Shown: one piece after another, positions 48,553 through 61,140 of the stretch
How the letters are laid out: each line of letters opens with the position of its first letter
How positions within the stretch are numbered: position 1 is the stretch's first letter
Assembly: GCF_030848805.1 (NCBI RefSeq)
Contig: NC_092358.1
Coordinates: 26,765,720 to 26,829,719, forward strand
Direction of reading: 5' to 3'
DNA length: 64,000 nucleotides
DNA from: Temnothorax longispinosus
Lineage: Eukaryota; Arthropoda; Insecta; Hymenoptera; Formicidae
Notes under the pieces: generated by a model
What the model saw: only the letters and a program-made list of their open reading frames with translations
Told to the model about the DNA's origin: nothing
Databases searched by the model: none
Made by a program: the position numbers and the translations under genes

Positions 48553-51500
48553 ATGAACTCCGTGGTGGTTTGTAGCGGTACTACGAGCCGTAAGCCCGAT
48601 GCTCCCGTCGTCGTCCGTAAGTGAATAGGAAGATCGATCCGGCCGGGATGGAGGGCATCGCGTCCAGGAACGAGTCCGGGATCACGCCAGGTAAACGCGG
48701 ATGGCCGTTAACGGGTGGAATCCAGCGGGACGGCACGGAAGCGCGAGCGTGTGCCGTGCCGTCGCGCCGTTACGTGCCGCCGTCGCTAAAAGCGCCCCGC
48801 GCAACTCCTCTTTTTCCAGAGCTCTACTTCCTGATCGTCAAGTTCCTCGAGGCGGGCATCTGTCCGGAGGCCGCGGCGGTAAGTGAACGACAACCACGGG
48901 CTCCGGCCCGAGCAAGCTACGTATACGAACGCGCGTCACGCGAGCACTCAACGCGCTTTGTTTCAGGTGCTGAAGCGGGAACTGGAGCGTGCCGAGGTAA
49001 GCCGTAACGGCGGGCCCGACACACTGTATACAACGCCGAGTCGCGGACCACATGGCTCGCACGTGGTTTCTGCTTGTCAAAACATTAGAATTTCAAGGTC
49101 ACTGACCTTGGCCGGTCGCGAGGCATCGCCGGCGGGGCCGCAATCGGCGGCGATCGCCGATCGCCGATCGCGCCCGCCGATCGATCGGCATTGATTTCTC
49201 TCCCCCCCTCCTCCCTCGATCATCCCCCGTATGGATTTTTTTTAGATCGCGCCTCTGTTCGCAGGTACTTCCGTCGCGACTCGATTGGGAGGGCAACGTG
49301 CACAGTCAGACGTTCGAGCAATTGGTGAGTACGGCACGCACCACGGTCGCGACATGGCGATCGGCAGAGGCGAAACGTGTGTGGGGCCCTTCGACTCGCC
49401 GTGCGACGCAAGTCCGAGTCTTCCCCCGTCGGGGGAGACTCGGGCCGCGTCGCAAGGTGGTTCGATGAAATAATGCGCGCATCGAGTACCCCCCCGTCGA
49501 TCCGCGGGGGGTTGCTCTCTCCACCCCCTTTGATCGCCGTGACTCCTCTCGCGTCGCCTCGTTCCCTCTCTGTCGCGCCCACGCAGCCGACACCGTTCGC
49601 TCACGGTTCCCCCACCGCCGCCGTCCGTCGGCCAATGGAGGCGCGTCTCCGGCCATTTCGCGTGAGCTGATCAATGAATATAGACGCCCGCGGCTTGTTT
49701 GTCAAGTGCGGCTACGTGCGTGACGACCAAGCCGGCTACGATTGGTCGGCGCGTCGGTGCGCGAGCGTCGATTGGTCCGGTTGCGGGAACTACTTGATCG
49801 TTCGAATTTCTCGCGCGAACGTTCCGGAGTCCGGACGATCGGGCAACGTTTTCGTTGACAATTAGGGAACGTTAATTTCTAGTTTTGTGCAGTACTATTT
49901 CTTCTGCGTTACATGTAATTTGTAATTATTTTTGATTGATTCTCGTATTTTACACATCCAACACGAAGGATGTAGAACCAAATGACGCTTGAGAAAAATA
50001 CACAACATGTGTTTAGGTAATGAAACTGAGTCTATACTTGAGTCCGACCGAAAAATCTGTTTTGCTTTCGGCTCGTTTTAGCAAAAACAAATCGGAGTTT
50101 TGGTTGAGTTTCGGTTTCGGCTGAAATTGAAAACGAGTTTCGGCGACGTAGCCGAAATTGTTTATCTTTCGCAGATTTTTCAAAGACCTGTTTAAAAAAT
50201 ATTTTTATCTTATGTTTAGACATTTTGTTATTATTGAAATAATATAATTATGATACTACTATCCGTATATAGCATACTACGGATTGTAATAGTACGTGAA
50301 AATTTCGGTTTTTGGCCGAAATTGACACATAACCGAATATTCTTTTTCGGTTTCGACCGAAATTAAAAAAGATTGTTTTGATGTCGGACTTCAGTCTATA
50401 CGACCTCTTTCTGCGAATATTCTATAATCTTGAAACCTTTCCACGTGGTACTCGATGTGAATTTGTAAATACTTGTCAAATTTCTAGACGTCGAATATTT
50501 ATGGATTATTTCGCAGTGATTTGATTGAGAAATTGTGACGATTTTTTTAGGAAAAGAAATATCCTCACATTGGGCCGCATTATTTGTTGCAAATATGTGC
50601 CAGAATAGGACCAGTGTTAGAGAGAGAAGTGCCGCCATGCGTTCGTGGAGTGATATCGCTTCTGGGAGCAGGCAGGCAGTCCCTGCTGCGTACCCACGAA
50701 GGTATGAATATACAATTGCCTGATATCAATCATATTTAATATTAATTAATTGATATTTTCTGGATTAAAACGTTCACTTCTGATGCATAAATTTTAAACG
50801 CATTTGTGAAATTCTTTATTTTCGTAGATTTTACGCGTCGTACATACAGCATTGTCGATTATTCTATAAGACTCGGTGGAAAACCTTTTCTGGAACTCCT
50901 CGGTAGCCTGTCAGTGCCTAACATAGGTAAGAGAGCTCGGTAGTCAACAGTTCTTTGTGCAAGATACATTTGTCACGTGTATTCTTGACGTGGGCACGTA
51001 TTATAGAACTTTTCAGAATGGATTCTGATCGAAGTTAATTATTTTCTAGATTTTTATTGTTTTCAACGCAATACGGAATAATTCCGATCGGAATCCATTC
51101 CGAAAAGTTCCATAATACATGCCCAGTACTCTTCTAATTTTGCTTTCTGTCTAAATTGTTGATGTATAATTTTGTCGTGCATATCTTTTTGCCCACTAGT
51201 ACGTGTACTTCAGGGACGAGAGAATTCTGGCCCCTTGAGCCGGAGGCAGGCGATACCTACAAAGTTCTACAGCAAAATGAAGTTGTATCGGCATACGCTG
51301 GGCCATCTATCCGCGGTGTACTGCGTGCTGTATGATCGCACCGGCAAATATATTGTAACTGGAGCGGACGATTTGCTCGTCAAAATCTGGAGTTCCATTG
51401 ACGGACGTTTGCTCGCCACTTTCCGTGGTGCATCCGCGGAGATTATGGACATTGCGGTGAATTTCGAAAATACTTTGTTGGCAGCGGGAAGTTTAGATCG

Positions 51501-54500
51501 AGTAATACGGGTCTGGTGTTTCCAGTCGATGTCGCCTGTAAGTACACCAAAACGATGATACAGGAAGAGTTACTTTTCTAGGAGAATTATATTTTACTCA
51601 TAAATTATATTTCTCTCAAGGTGGCAGTTTTAACCGGGCATTCAGGCATGATTACGTCCATTAATTTTTGTCCAATAGCGTGTAATGACGTTTACTACTT
51701 AGTCTCTACTAGTACTGATGGATCCGTAGCCTTTTGGTCTCATACAAAGAAACCGAACGAGAGAGCAGTATTTCAGTAAGTTTAACTGATCAATTATATA
51801 CAAGTGATCTCAATAATTTTTCGTCCTTACATATCCTTTTCCTGTAATATTACTTTCAACTTGTATAAACATTTTTATGTGGGACAATCGCGCCGTTTTT
51901 GTTACAGAACAAAGCCCATTCAGTATCATGAGAAAATGAGGCCCGGCCAAGCGCAAATGATTTGTTCCTCCTTCAGCCCCGGAGGTGCATTTATGGCAGC
52001 TGGGTCCGCGGATCATAACGTGAGAGTTTACGCGATGTTAGGGGACGAAGGACCACGCAGAGTCCTCGAAATTGAGGCGCATTCCGATACAGTCGATAGT
52101 ATTCAATGGGCGCACAGCGGCTTAAAATTCATTTCTGGTTCTAAAGATGGTACTGCAAACGTATGGCATTTCGAGCAGCAGCAGTGGGTACATAAACAGC
52201 TGCTCATGACGACAAAGCTCCCCGGGTGGGTTGTCTTTTTATTTGGGTTTCTTAAAGAAATAAAGATTTCATTGAAAGATTCCATTACCTTTAATGCAAT
52301 GTGTTAAAAAATATTTTTTTTTTCTTTCTTTTTACAGAGAACCAGAAACGGATGATGACTCGAACAAAAAGGCGAAAGTAACCATGGTTTGTTGGGACGT
52401 GAGCGACGAATTTGTTATAACAGCAGTCAACGATTATACGTTGAAAGTGTGGAACGCAAAATCGGGTGGATTGGTGAAGGTCCTGCGGGGACACAAAGAT
52501 GAAGTTTTTGTGTTGGAATCGCATCCAATAGATCCTCGAATGATTCTCAGTGCTGGTCACGATGGCCAGCTTATTGTTTGGGATGTATTGCAAACAGAAC
52601 CGATTGAGTGCTTTCAAAATTTTGTTGAAGGCCAAGGAAATTGTGCTATTTTTGACGCGAAATGGTCGCCCGATGGTACGAGGCTCGCCGCGACGGATTC
52701 TAATGGACATCTGTTGATGTACGGATTTGGATGTGCAGTCGAGAAACTGAAAATCGTAAGCCTCCATTTGTATATTTCATTTTGTATCGGTAGCACATTC
52801 CTAAATTATTTCTAAGTTATTACCTAAATTATATTTTCAGATACCGAAAGAATTATTCTTCCACACGGATTATCGTCCTTTGATAAGAGATGGAAATAAC
52901 TATGTTCTCGACGAGCAAACACAAACAGCGCCGCATTTGATGCCGCCACCATTTTTGGTTGATGTAGATGGAAATCCCTATCCGCCAGCGTTGCAGAGAT
53001 TGGTACCAGGAAGAGAAAATTGTAGGGGCGAGCAATTGGTACCAAATATTGCAGTTGGTGCAGGCGGTAAGATAACAATACATACGATAATGCAAAACAA
53101 TCGCAAACCTTAAAAAGTTCAATAATTGAAACAGATGTTGGTCTTTAATAGCAAGAAAAATCATATTTTTTTTTGGCAATTATTTCCTCATTTTTTTCGG
53201 GGTATTCGGAATTCTTTTTAACGAATGATTGTTTTAATTAGAGTAACACAAACTTTTCTATTAAATAGGCATGCAAGAAGTTATAGAAGGTCTTCCAGAA
53301 CAAGAGCCTAGATCGAACATTGATCGATTAATCGAGGCTCTTGCTCAGAGACAAAATATCAATGGAGGAGCGGATGGAGAAGCGGTCGCCGCTGGTGCCG
53401 GAGAAGATAGGGAGAATAATGTCGCGGAACAACCGATTCGTCAAATAGCGAGTCCCCGTGGTAGTAGAGCTGGTTTGAGAAGAGAAGGCAACGTTGAAGG
53501 TGTTCGGCAAAGCAGCGGCAATTGGCAAAGGGATAACACTACTCCTTGGAATAAGCCTATGCTCGCGCGTCCCATTAATCCGGCTGTAATGGAGACTCAA
53601 CTCAAAATGATGTAAATATTACATGGATTTTTTAAAATAATATTATGAGATAAATAAACGTATTAGAATGGCGAACAAATTTCATAAGAAACTGTCTTAA
53701 ATGAATTGATCAGTTCTTCATTGTGATACAAACAATATGCTGAATATGTGATGCTAATATTAATGTGAAAAGAACATATCGATTCTCAAATTAATTTACG
53801 TTTTGTATGTTATCTGTGAAGTCAAGCGATGGCCGATAATGAGATAGAGACTTGGCGACAGGAAATGCGACGGCGACCACAGCCTACCTCGAGCACTGCC
53901 ACTGATCAAGGCAATATAGGAAATAAACTCATAAACCGGAAACGTAATAGAACTACTAGGCACGGTTATAGAACTAGAGCAACGCGTGAAGAGGAGGAGG
54001 AGGAGGAATATGAGGTATCTCAGATACGATATTTAATATTAATAAATATTAACTCGTGGACAATCATGTTTGCTGTGTTGTAGTGATGATTAAGGAGACT
54101 GTACGGATTTACGCGGTTGGTTAAGCGTCGTGATACCTTACGTTTTTACAGAGTCCTGAAAACGCTGGCACGTCAGCGAGTTCAGCCAGTAGCAACGATT
54201 CCACTGCTCACGAGGAAGATATGTGCTCCGATTCTAGCACTACAGATTCCAGTACTGAGTATTCTGATTGGATCGCGGATCACGGATTGAGTTTAGAACC
54301 GCCTAAACGCAGTAAACGGAAACCCGTGAAAAAACGGTCTGTCACACCCCAGAGTGAGACGGACAGAAGACGCAGTAGGCGTCCTAAGAAAAAAGTATTG
54401 CATATAGATATTACGACTCTTACGTTATTTTAATTTGACATTTTCTAAACTCTATCATCTTTATCCAGCAGGGAATACAAATAGCTAATGGTATTCGTGA

Positions 54501-57500
54501 AGTTCCTGAAATTTATCGACCTTCAGAATGGCTTACCGAAGTAATACCGAGGAAAGCCCCTTATTACCCGCAGATGGGTGACGAAATAGTGTATTTCAGA
54601 CAAGGTCATAAATTCTATTTAGATGCAATTAGGAATAAAAAGATTTATGAGCTTAGTCCGCGGTGCGAGCCATGGACCAAGATAAATATTAGAGTATGTT
54701 TATTTTATTCTAGAGGTTAAGAAAGGTTTTTAATTATAGATGCTTTCCATTTACATGAAAACTCAGATAAATCTCACTTGTGAGATCTGTCATTCTGTCT
54801 TTATTATTCATTAATTACCAAAAAGGATAGAACGACGTCACAAGTGAGAATTATCTGAGTTCTTATGTAAATGGAAAGCACCTTATATGGGACCAGCATA
54901 TTTGATATTAATATCTTAAACACTGATATATGTAGATATACTAATCAGAAACTTATATTCTAGGCGCAAGAGTTTGTAAAAGTAGTGGGTATTAAGTATG
55001 AAATACGACCGCCTCGTTTGTGCTGTTTAAAATTAGCATTGATGGATGATGCCGGTCGGCTTACTGGGCAGAATTTTACTATTAAATACCACGACATGGC
55101 CGATGTGTTAGATTTCCTAGTGTTGCGCCAAACCTTTGATATGGCGTTGGCGCGAAGTTGGTCTCAGCATGATAAATTTCGTTGTATGATCGATGATGGC
55201 TGGTGGATGGGAAAAATTGTCGGAATGCAGCCATTAGACGAAGAGTTTCCGGAATCGTATTTTATGTCCATTCGCGTCAGATGGGATAATGGAGAATTTG
55301 AACGAATGAGTCCTTGGGATCTCGAGCCTATTGACGAAGATAGTAAGCTCGTTTAATTTGATTATCAAAATAGACGTTTAGTTTCAAATCGAAAGAGCAA
55401 ACGGCACAATTGTAATATTTCATTTCGATGTAATATTTCAACATAACTTTCTATCAAAATTTGAAATTAAATTTAAAATTTTTTAAATGAAAATTTTTTA
55501 TAAAATAAAATAAAATTTTTTGATTTAATTTACTTATACTTTTAATTATGCACTAATTACTTGTTTAGGAGTTCCCACGGAAATCGGCGGTGCAGTTTCC
55601 GTCTTACCGGAGGAGAGACAAGCGATACTGTACCAACCCCATGCGGAGGAGTGGCCCATGGGTGACAGAGAAGCGACTTGTCGCCGAATCATACGAGGCC
55701 TGGATCAAGTAATGAGTCTCGCGATCGCAGAACCGTTTGTGGTGCCGGTGGATCTTAGTCTTTATCCAACTTACGCCTATATCGTGGAATATCCAATTGA
55801 TTTGTCGACTATAAAAGCCCGTTTCGAGAATCATTTCTACAGAAGAATCACATCGGCGCAATTTGATGTTAGATACTTAGCAACGAACGCTGAACAATTC
55901 AACGAACCGCACAGTCATATAGTGAAAAAAGCGAGAATAGTCACTGACTTATGTCTACGTATAATAAAGTAAGATACATACAGAAGTAGCATTTGCAGAA
56001 TCTTCATATATATTTTTCTTTGCTTGTACGTTATTTAAATAACGTTTCTTACGTAGGGAAACTACCGATGTGGATGTTCCGGCAGTATATCACCAATTGA
56101 ATGATACGTATCACTCTTCTGAATCGGAGATAGACGCAGAAAACAACAGACCCTCGACGAGTAAACCGAGATCTGCTTCGAGTAGAAATTTACGCTCGCA
56201 AGAGATATCACAAGACTGGAAACTGGCGTGTCGCCAATTGCTGGAGAGTCTATGGCAGTGCGAAGACTCGATACCTTTCAGGTAAGTCAAGAGAAAACTT
56301 GAATTTTTAATAGCATTATTTTTTTGCACCTTAAGGAATATGAATGAGGAAATACCGATCGTTTTTTGCAGGGAACCGGTGGACAGATTAGAACATCCGG
56401 AGTATTATCAAATAATAGACACACCGATGGATTTGCGTACCGTCAAAGAGGATTTACTAGGTGGCAATTATGAGACGCCTGTGGAATTTGCGAAGGACAT
56501 GAAATTGATATTTACAAATAGTAGGAATTTTAATACCAACAAACGCTCGAGGGTAAGTTGATATAATATTTGCGCCTGCTTTATTCATAACTCCGCATTT
56601 TCTTGATGTTCGGCTATTCGTACAGATATATTCAATGACAATAAGACTGTCGGCCATGTTCGAAGATCACATGCATAGGATACTTTTAAATTGGAAATCG
56701 GCGAGCAGACGTAAATGTAACAATAATAAAAACAATGAGAAGAACAATGAGAAGAAAACAAGAGCGAAAAGAAAGAGGAGACAGAGGAAGAAACCTAATT
56801 TAAGTAATGGCACAGGTAAGCGGTTATTATTGAATTGTGTAAACGTAACGCGATAAAATGTAAATTGTTTTATGTACAGGACCTTCCAAATCAAAATCTG
56901 CTCCTAGCGATGACGACGACGAAGACAATGTAGACAGTGAGAACGACGACGACGAGGAGTCTGGTAAAGAGCAGAAAAAGAAAAATTTTGACATATTTGC
57001 ACCTGGTACGCGCGTGTACCTTTTTTTCCAAATTATCACTTTGTTATATATCGCGTAAGGAGTTTGTCAAATTTTGGAAATATTTTCAGATGTTTTCAGC
57101 AGAGAATTATTTTGTCATCTGCGTATTTTGAATTTGAAGAAAAAGATCCTGTACTTTGATAAAACTACGAATTAAACAAAAAATTTTTACTAAATATATT
57201 TATATTGTGTTAGGCCACAAAGTTTGACAAACTCCTCATGATGTATGCTTTATTCGTCATAATTTTCAAAATGGGTAGTTAATAGATTGGGATTGTTACC
57301 AGCACTGATTACAATCTATTTACACCTTTATAATTTTCATGGCCTGAACCAATTTCTTATAATTAAATTACTAATCTTAATTTTACTTCGCTTTCTAGGA
57401 CCATCTCGGATGACGAACGGTCACACGAAGCGGTCTAATTCCGGCCCGTCCCGGCCAACGCTGAAACTGCGAATCTGCCGGTCGACCGTAACGAAGAAGC

Positions 57501-58387
57501 CGAAAGATAGTGATAGTGACGCTAGTGAGTCTGAAGCAACGTCGGACAGTGATAGCAGTGACAGTGCTCCTGTCCGAAGAACTAGAGCAAGGACAGCGAT
57601 ACCTAGTGTTAGTGCCGATTCCGATTCTGGGGATGATTACACGCCCGGCGGTCGCAGCAAGCAGGTTCGCAAGAATCGCGGCAAAAATATTAAAAACGGT
57701 AAGCAATCCAAATCTAAAGTGAAATCGAACGTTATCGCGGACGATGACGACGACGACGATGACGATGAGTACGTTGCGGAGAACAAGGCGAACGAGGATA
57801 ACGAAGAGGACGAGGAGGAATTCCTAGCGCCAGACTCTACGGAGGAAAGCGAAGAAGAGAAGATCATCAAAAGAGATACTAGATCACGAAAGTTAGTAAC
57901 TGAGAGCGTGCAAAACCAAAAATACACTGCTAACAATGGAAAGAATGATGAGACCGATAGCGAGAGCGAAAACGACGATGAAGAAGAGCAGGAGCAGGAA
58001 GAGGAAGAAGAGGAGGAGGAAGAAGAGCAGCAGCATATTCAACATAAGGCTAATCATCAAGACTCGGAGGACAGTGATTATTCCTACAGAGGATTCAGAT
58101 CGTCGCGCTCGAGTCCTCGGAAGCAGCGCAGTTTTGTGGACTCGGAGAACACGACGCAGCACAGCAGCAGGCGATCCTCGGCTCGGAAGCGTCCCTGTTA
58201 CAACGAGGATAGCGACGACAGTACTACGATGCCGGTGAGAAACCGGCGCAAGATCAAGCGTCACTCGTACGCCGAGGATAGCGACGAGAGCATACCGGAG
58301 CCCGGCATCAGCATAAGTAGCCGAGGTCGCATACGTAAAATGACACCGCGCGCCCGCGCTTATCTTCTAGATTCGCCCTCTACCTAA
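48553..58387 (+). CDS. BRWD3: PHIP/BRWD3 homologue: WD40 and double-bromodomain protein
   Basis: Twenty-two exons: 48553-48616, 48820-48878, 48967-48996, 49265-49324, 50551-50701, 50828-50926, 51200-51537, 51621-51775, 51908-52225, 52338-52755, 52841-53066, 53269-53611, 53822-54014, 54152-54394, 54472-54693, 54964-55342, 55569-55968, 56057-56281, 56372-56552, 56626-56815, 56880-57005, 57399-58387. Phases agree and sum to 5409 nt, 1802 residues. Order: LYFLIVKFLE N-terminal module, eight or so WD40 repeats (about 180-560; HTLGHLSAVYC, AVNDYTLKVWN), FFHTDYRPLIRD conserved block, QMGDEVIYFRQGH and RYHDM-type region (cryptic Tudor-like, about 925-1090), bromodomain 1 (about 1135-1225), bromodomain 2 (about 1290-1390), then an acidic, Ser-rich tail. 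Family members are CUL4-DDB1 substrate receptors that read chromatin. Confidence 0.95.
50038..50392. mobile_element. TIR element with 9-bp flanking direct repeat in BRWD3 intron 4
   Basis: Both flanks read AGTCTATAC (50029-50037 and 50393-50401), a likely target-site duplication. Inside are short inverted ends, TGAGTCCGAC on the left against GTCGGACTTCA on the right, and many TTTCGG/CCGAAA motifs in both orientations that can fold. No transposase frame. The duplication length fits hAT-like (8 bp) or similar elements; the class is an inference. Confidence 0.6.
50991..51125. mobile_element. Foldback/MITE-like hairpin in BRWD3 intron 6
   Basis: TGGGCACGTATTATAGAACT at the left pairs with AGTTCCATAATACATGCCCA at the right; the match continues through TTTCAGAATGGATTC and CGATCG. 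Arms about 55 bases, loop AT-rich. It ends about 75 bases before the acceptor of exon 7. Confidence 0.75.
54741..54880. mobile_element. Foldback element related to the 14-kb composite, in BRWD3 intron 15
   Basis: Starts TGCTTTCCATTTACATGAAA and ends ATGTAAATGGAAAGCA; internal ACTCAGATAA and TCTCACTTGTGA are mirrored by TCACAAGTGAGA and TTATCTGAGT. The same ordered motifs (CTTTCCATTTACA, AACTCAGATAATT, TCACTTGTGACGTC) make up the outer arms of the element at 13995-14614, so both belong to one family. Confidence 0.8.
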
Positions 58388-58660
58388 AAGTTACGTCGAA
58401 GAATTTTCAGTAAGAATTCTGGAGATTGATAGTATCATGCCGCGCGTTGAAAACTCGGATCATTATCGAAAGAACTGTCCAAAGATGAATGGAGATGAAT
58501 GGAGTTTTCAATCGATCGGTCTTCTTGATCTCGACGCTTGCTTCGTCGTTACGCTATTTTCCATCTTGCGATACAGAATGAATCTCCGATATGGTCTTCG
58601 GAGATAATACAGTGGAAACTAAAATAAGGTTTTATTTCCGGTCTTTTTCTTCTACGCTGG

Positions 58661-58666
58661 AATAAA
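58661..58666 (+). terminator. Candidate BRWD3 polyadenylation signal
   Basis: AATAAA about 275 bases after the stop codon at 58387. Confidence 0.4.
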
Positions 58667-61101
58667 ACGTTTACTTGTATAAAAGATCGAGATTGTAAAG
58701 CGAATCGGATTGCGCAGGCGCTTCTGCTAAGTACTTCTATTTTTATGAAGCGGCTTGGTCTATAATATATAAAAAAAACGCTATTTCTTTTTTACATTTA
58801 CCTATACTGACGATCTGAATAATACATTGGCTCAATGGTACAAAAAATACAGTGTGTGAACGGACACGCGACATTTTCCATTTTTTTACAAGTCACTCTG
58901 TACTATTTTATTTGCGCGTTCAACCGAATTTAATAACGATAAGAAAATCTGTATAAAGTTTTGCGTATTCTAAAGAAAATTATATCGAAAATTCTATATA
59001 ATCGTGTTGTTGTACAGGTACGATGATTATCTTGTTAACTACCTTGAAAGTGTAGAAACAGGATCGCGTCTTCGCGAAAAGATGTTGGTCCTAACGCTTA
59101 TATGATTGCTTCCATTGATTTCAAAAGTTCAGCTGACAAATGAAATTTTCATGCTATGATTATATAAAAGAAAAAAAATCGTGTTGTTTTATAAAACAGT
59201 TTTCAGTCTCATTAAAGCAACAAAGGTTGAACAATGCACTTATGAAATTTATCGAGTTATCGATTTAATAGGTCTTCGCATTATCATTGTAATGGTTGTT
59301 CATTGAAAGTTTATGAGCTCATGTTGAGAGACTCTTGTTTCCTCACTGCAGTCATATTGAATTTGAAAACCTTTTCGATTCATGGATAAATCGATAAATA
59401 GCTACAAATCTTTACAATTAAAATTAGCTATAAATAGCTATATAACTATCTATCACGAAGTCCACTTTACTGGAAAGATAGGACATGCAGATTTGAGAAA
59501 AGAAAAAAAGAAATTTTATTTATTTATTTTTTTTTATACAGCATAAGCAGTTCATAAGATTTTGCTTGATTTCGCAATTCAGTAGAACTGCAATGAGACA
59601 ATCAAGAGCCTTTGTACAATTTTTTAAACATGTTTCACTGTAAGAACATGAATCAGTATTCGTTTTTATCTATGAAAACTCTCTCTTTTCAAGAGAAAAA
59701 CGTAATGTAATTCAATGTGAGTTTTGCATTGCTCCGAGAGAAAGATCTATGCAGTTCGTTACACACAATGGTTACCTCCTTAGACAGCGGACTTGTAATT
59801 TGTATTTTTAAGTTATATTAAATGTGACATGTGCGATAGCGACAACGGTTTGTTGTTAGCATACGGAGAGAACTGGATCTATTTTTTTTTGAATGTGATG
59901 AACAATATTTGGGAGTACAACAAAAGGCATCTTTATAATTTTCTTCTCTTCTTTTTTCCCTTTTTCTTCCTCCTTTTCTCTCTCTCTTTCTCTCTCAACA
60001 AATCCTGCCTTTTCGCTTCTCACGAGTTTACTTAAGTTTACCGCACTACCGCACATCACATGTAGAAAAGTGAGTCCGCGTGCGTGTAAATATACATACA
60101 TTGTATCCAGTCGAGTATAATTCTTATTTCTTCTTCTTAATATTGACGTTGCATAAGATAAATTGTGTATATGGTCTGTAGTTCGCGTGTGAAATAACGA
60201 TTTTTTACATAGAATTTATACATCTGTTACGGTTTTAAGGAAGTCACGCAATTTTAGAATTTTTCACGAAGGCAGATAGAGACGTTTTCCAGGTTTATAT
60301 AACGCGAATTTCAACAGATTATGCATTACGTAGTAGTATGAATGAATTATGTCAGAAGACAGTTGTGCCGCCAGCAGCTAAACATCGTTCATCAGGACAC
60401 ATGCACAAACATCAGAAGTCTTGACTGTCTCGAGCCATTGTGATATTAGTTTAAGAATATCAAATATATGATAATGTAAATTATCTAATTAGGATTGTAA
60501 TGGATATTTTTTTAATGACTTACATAAGACAGTCATATCACATGTAGATTCGATAATGCATACAGCCTTGGATTAATATTAATTTAATGATGTTAACTTT
60601 GGTCTCACTCTATTAATAATACAATAACGAATATACTTCACGTGGTGAACATCCAGGAATAATATAATTTCATGTATATATGCTCCGTGTTAAAGACGTA
60701 TGCGGGAGTTATAAAACGCGGAGTTTAATATGAAACAGTTATGTTTTATGTACAGTTTGACACTTATTCTGTTGTGAAATCAACGTGCTCTGTTATATAC
60801 AATATGGTTCTCCGAAACCCACCGCCACCAATAAAAAGATTAAATTATTTTATATATGTCTACTTGTGAATTATTTATGCCATCAATCTTGAAAATTTTA
60901 TGAAAGAGACATTAGTCTTTTCTAATTTCATTAAAAAATTCCATATGTTCCATTCAAATTTAGTTTTAAAGTTTGACGGGTCGTTTTCAAAATTAATGGC
61001 TTATTTATGTTGAATCCTCAAATATATCATTACTTGTATTATATAAGATATTTTATAAATTTTAAATCAGGCTTCAAAACTTTTCATGTAAAATTGTATG
61101 T

Positions 61102-61140
61102 AAGCCTGTAAATTCATTTATGAAATGAATTTACAGGCTT
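61102..61140. repeat. 39-bp near-perfect palindrome
   Basis: AAGCCTGTAAATTCATTT and AAATGAATTTACAGGCTT flank a three-base centre. It lies between the convergent BRWD3 and epsilon-COP genes; it could be a minimal foldback element or an RNA hairpin in a long 3' UTR. Confidence 0.75.

Noticed and set aside
49220..49674. Minus-strand frames of about 120 codons in three frames
   Set aside because: Lie in CpG-rich intron and exon DNA antisense to BRWD3 exon 4; three overlapping frames cannot all be real and none has splice support.
51200..51230. Alternative BRWD3 exon 7 acceptor at 51213 (acttcag)
   Set aside because: It would shift the frame after exon 6; the acceptor cccactag at 51199 keeps phase and yields VRVLQGREN, in line with the family.
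52291..52767. Minus-strand frame of 158 codons
   Set aside because: Antisense to BRWD3 exon 10, which encodes clear WD40 repeats.
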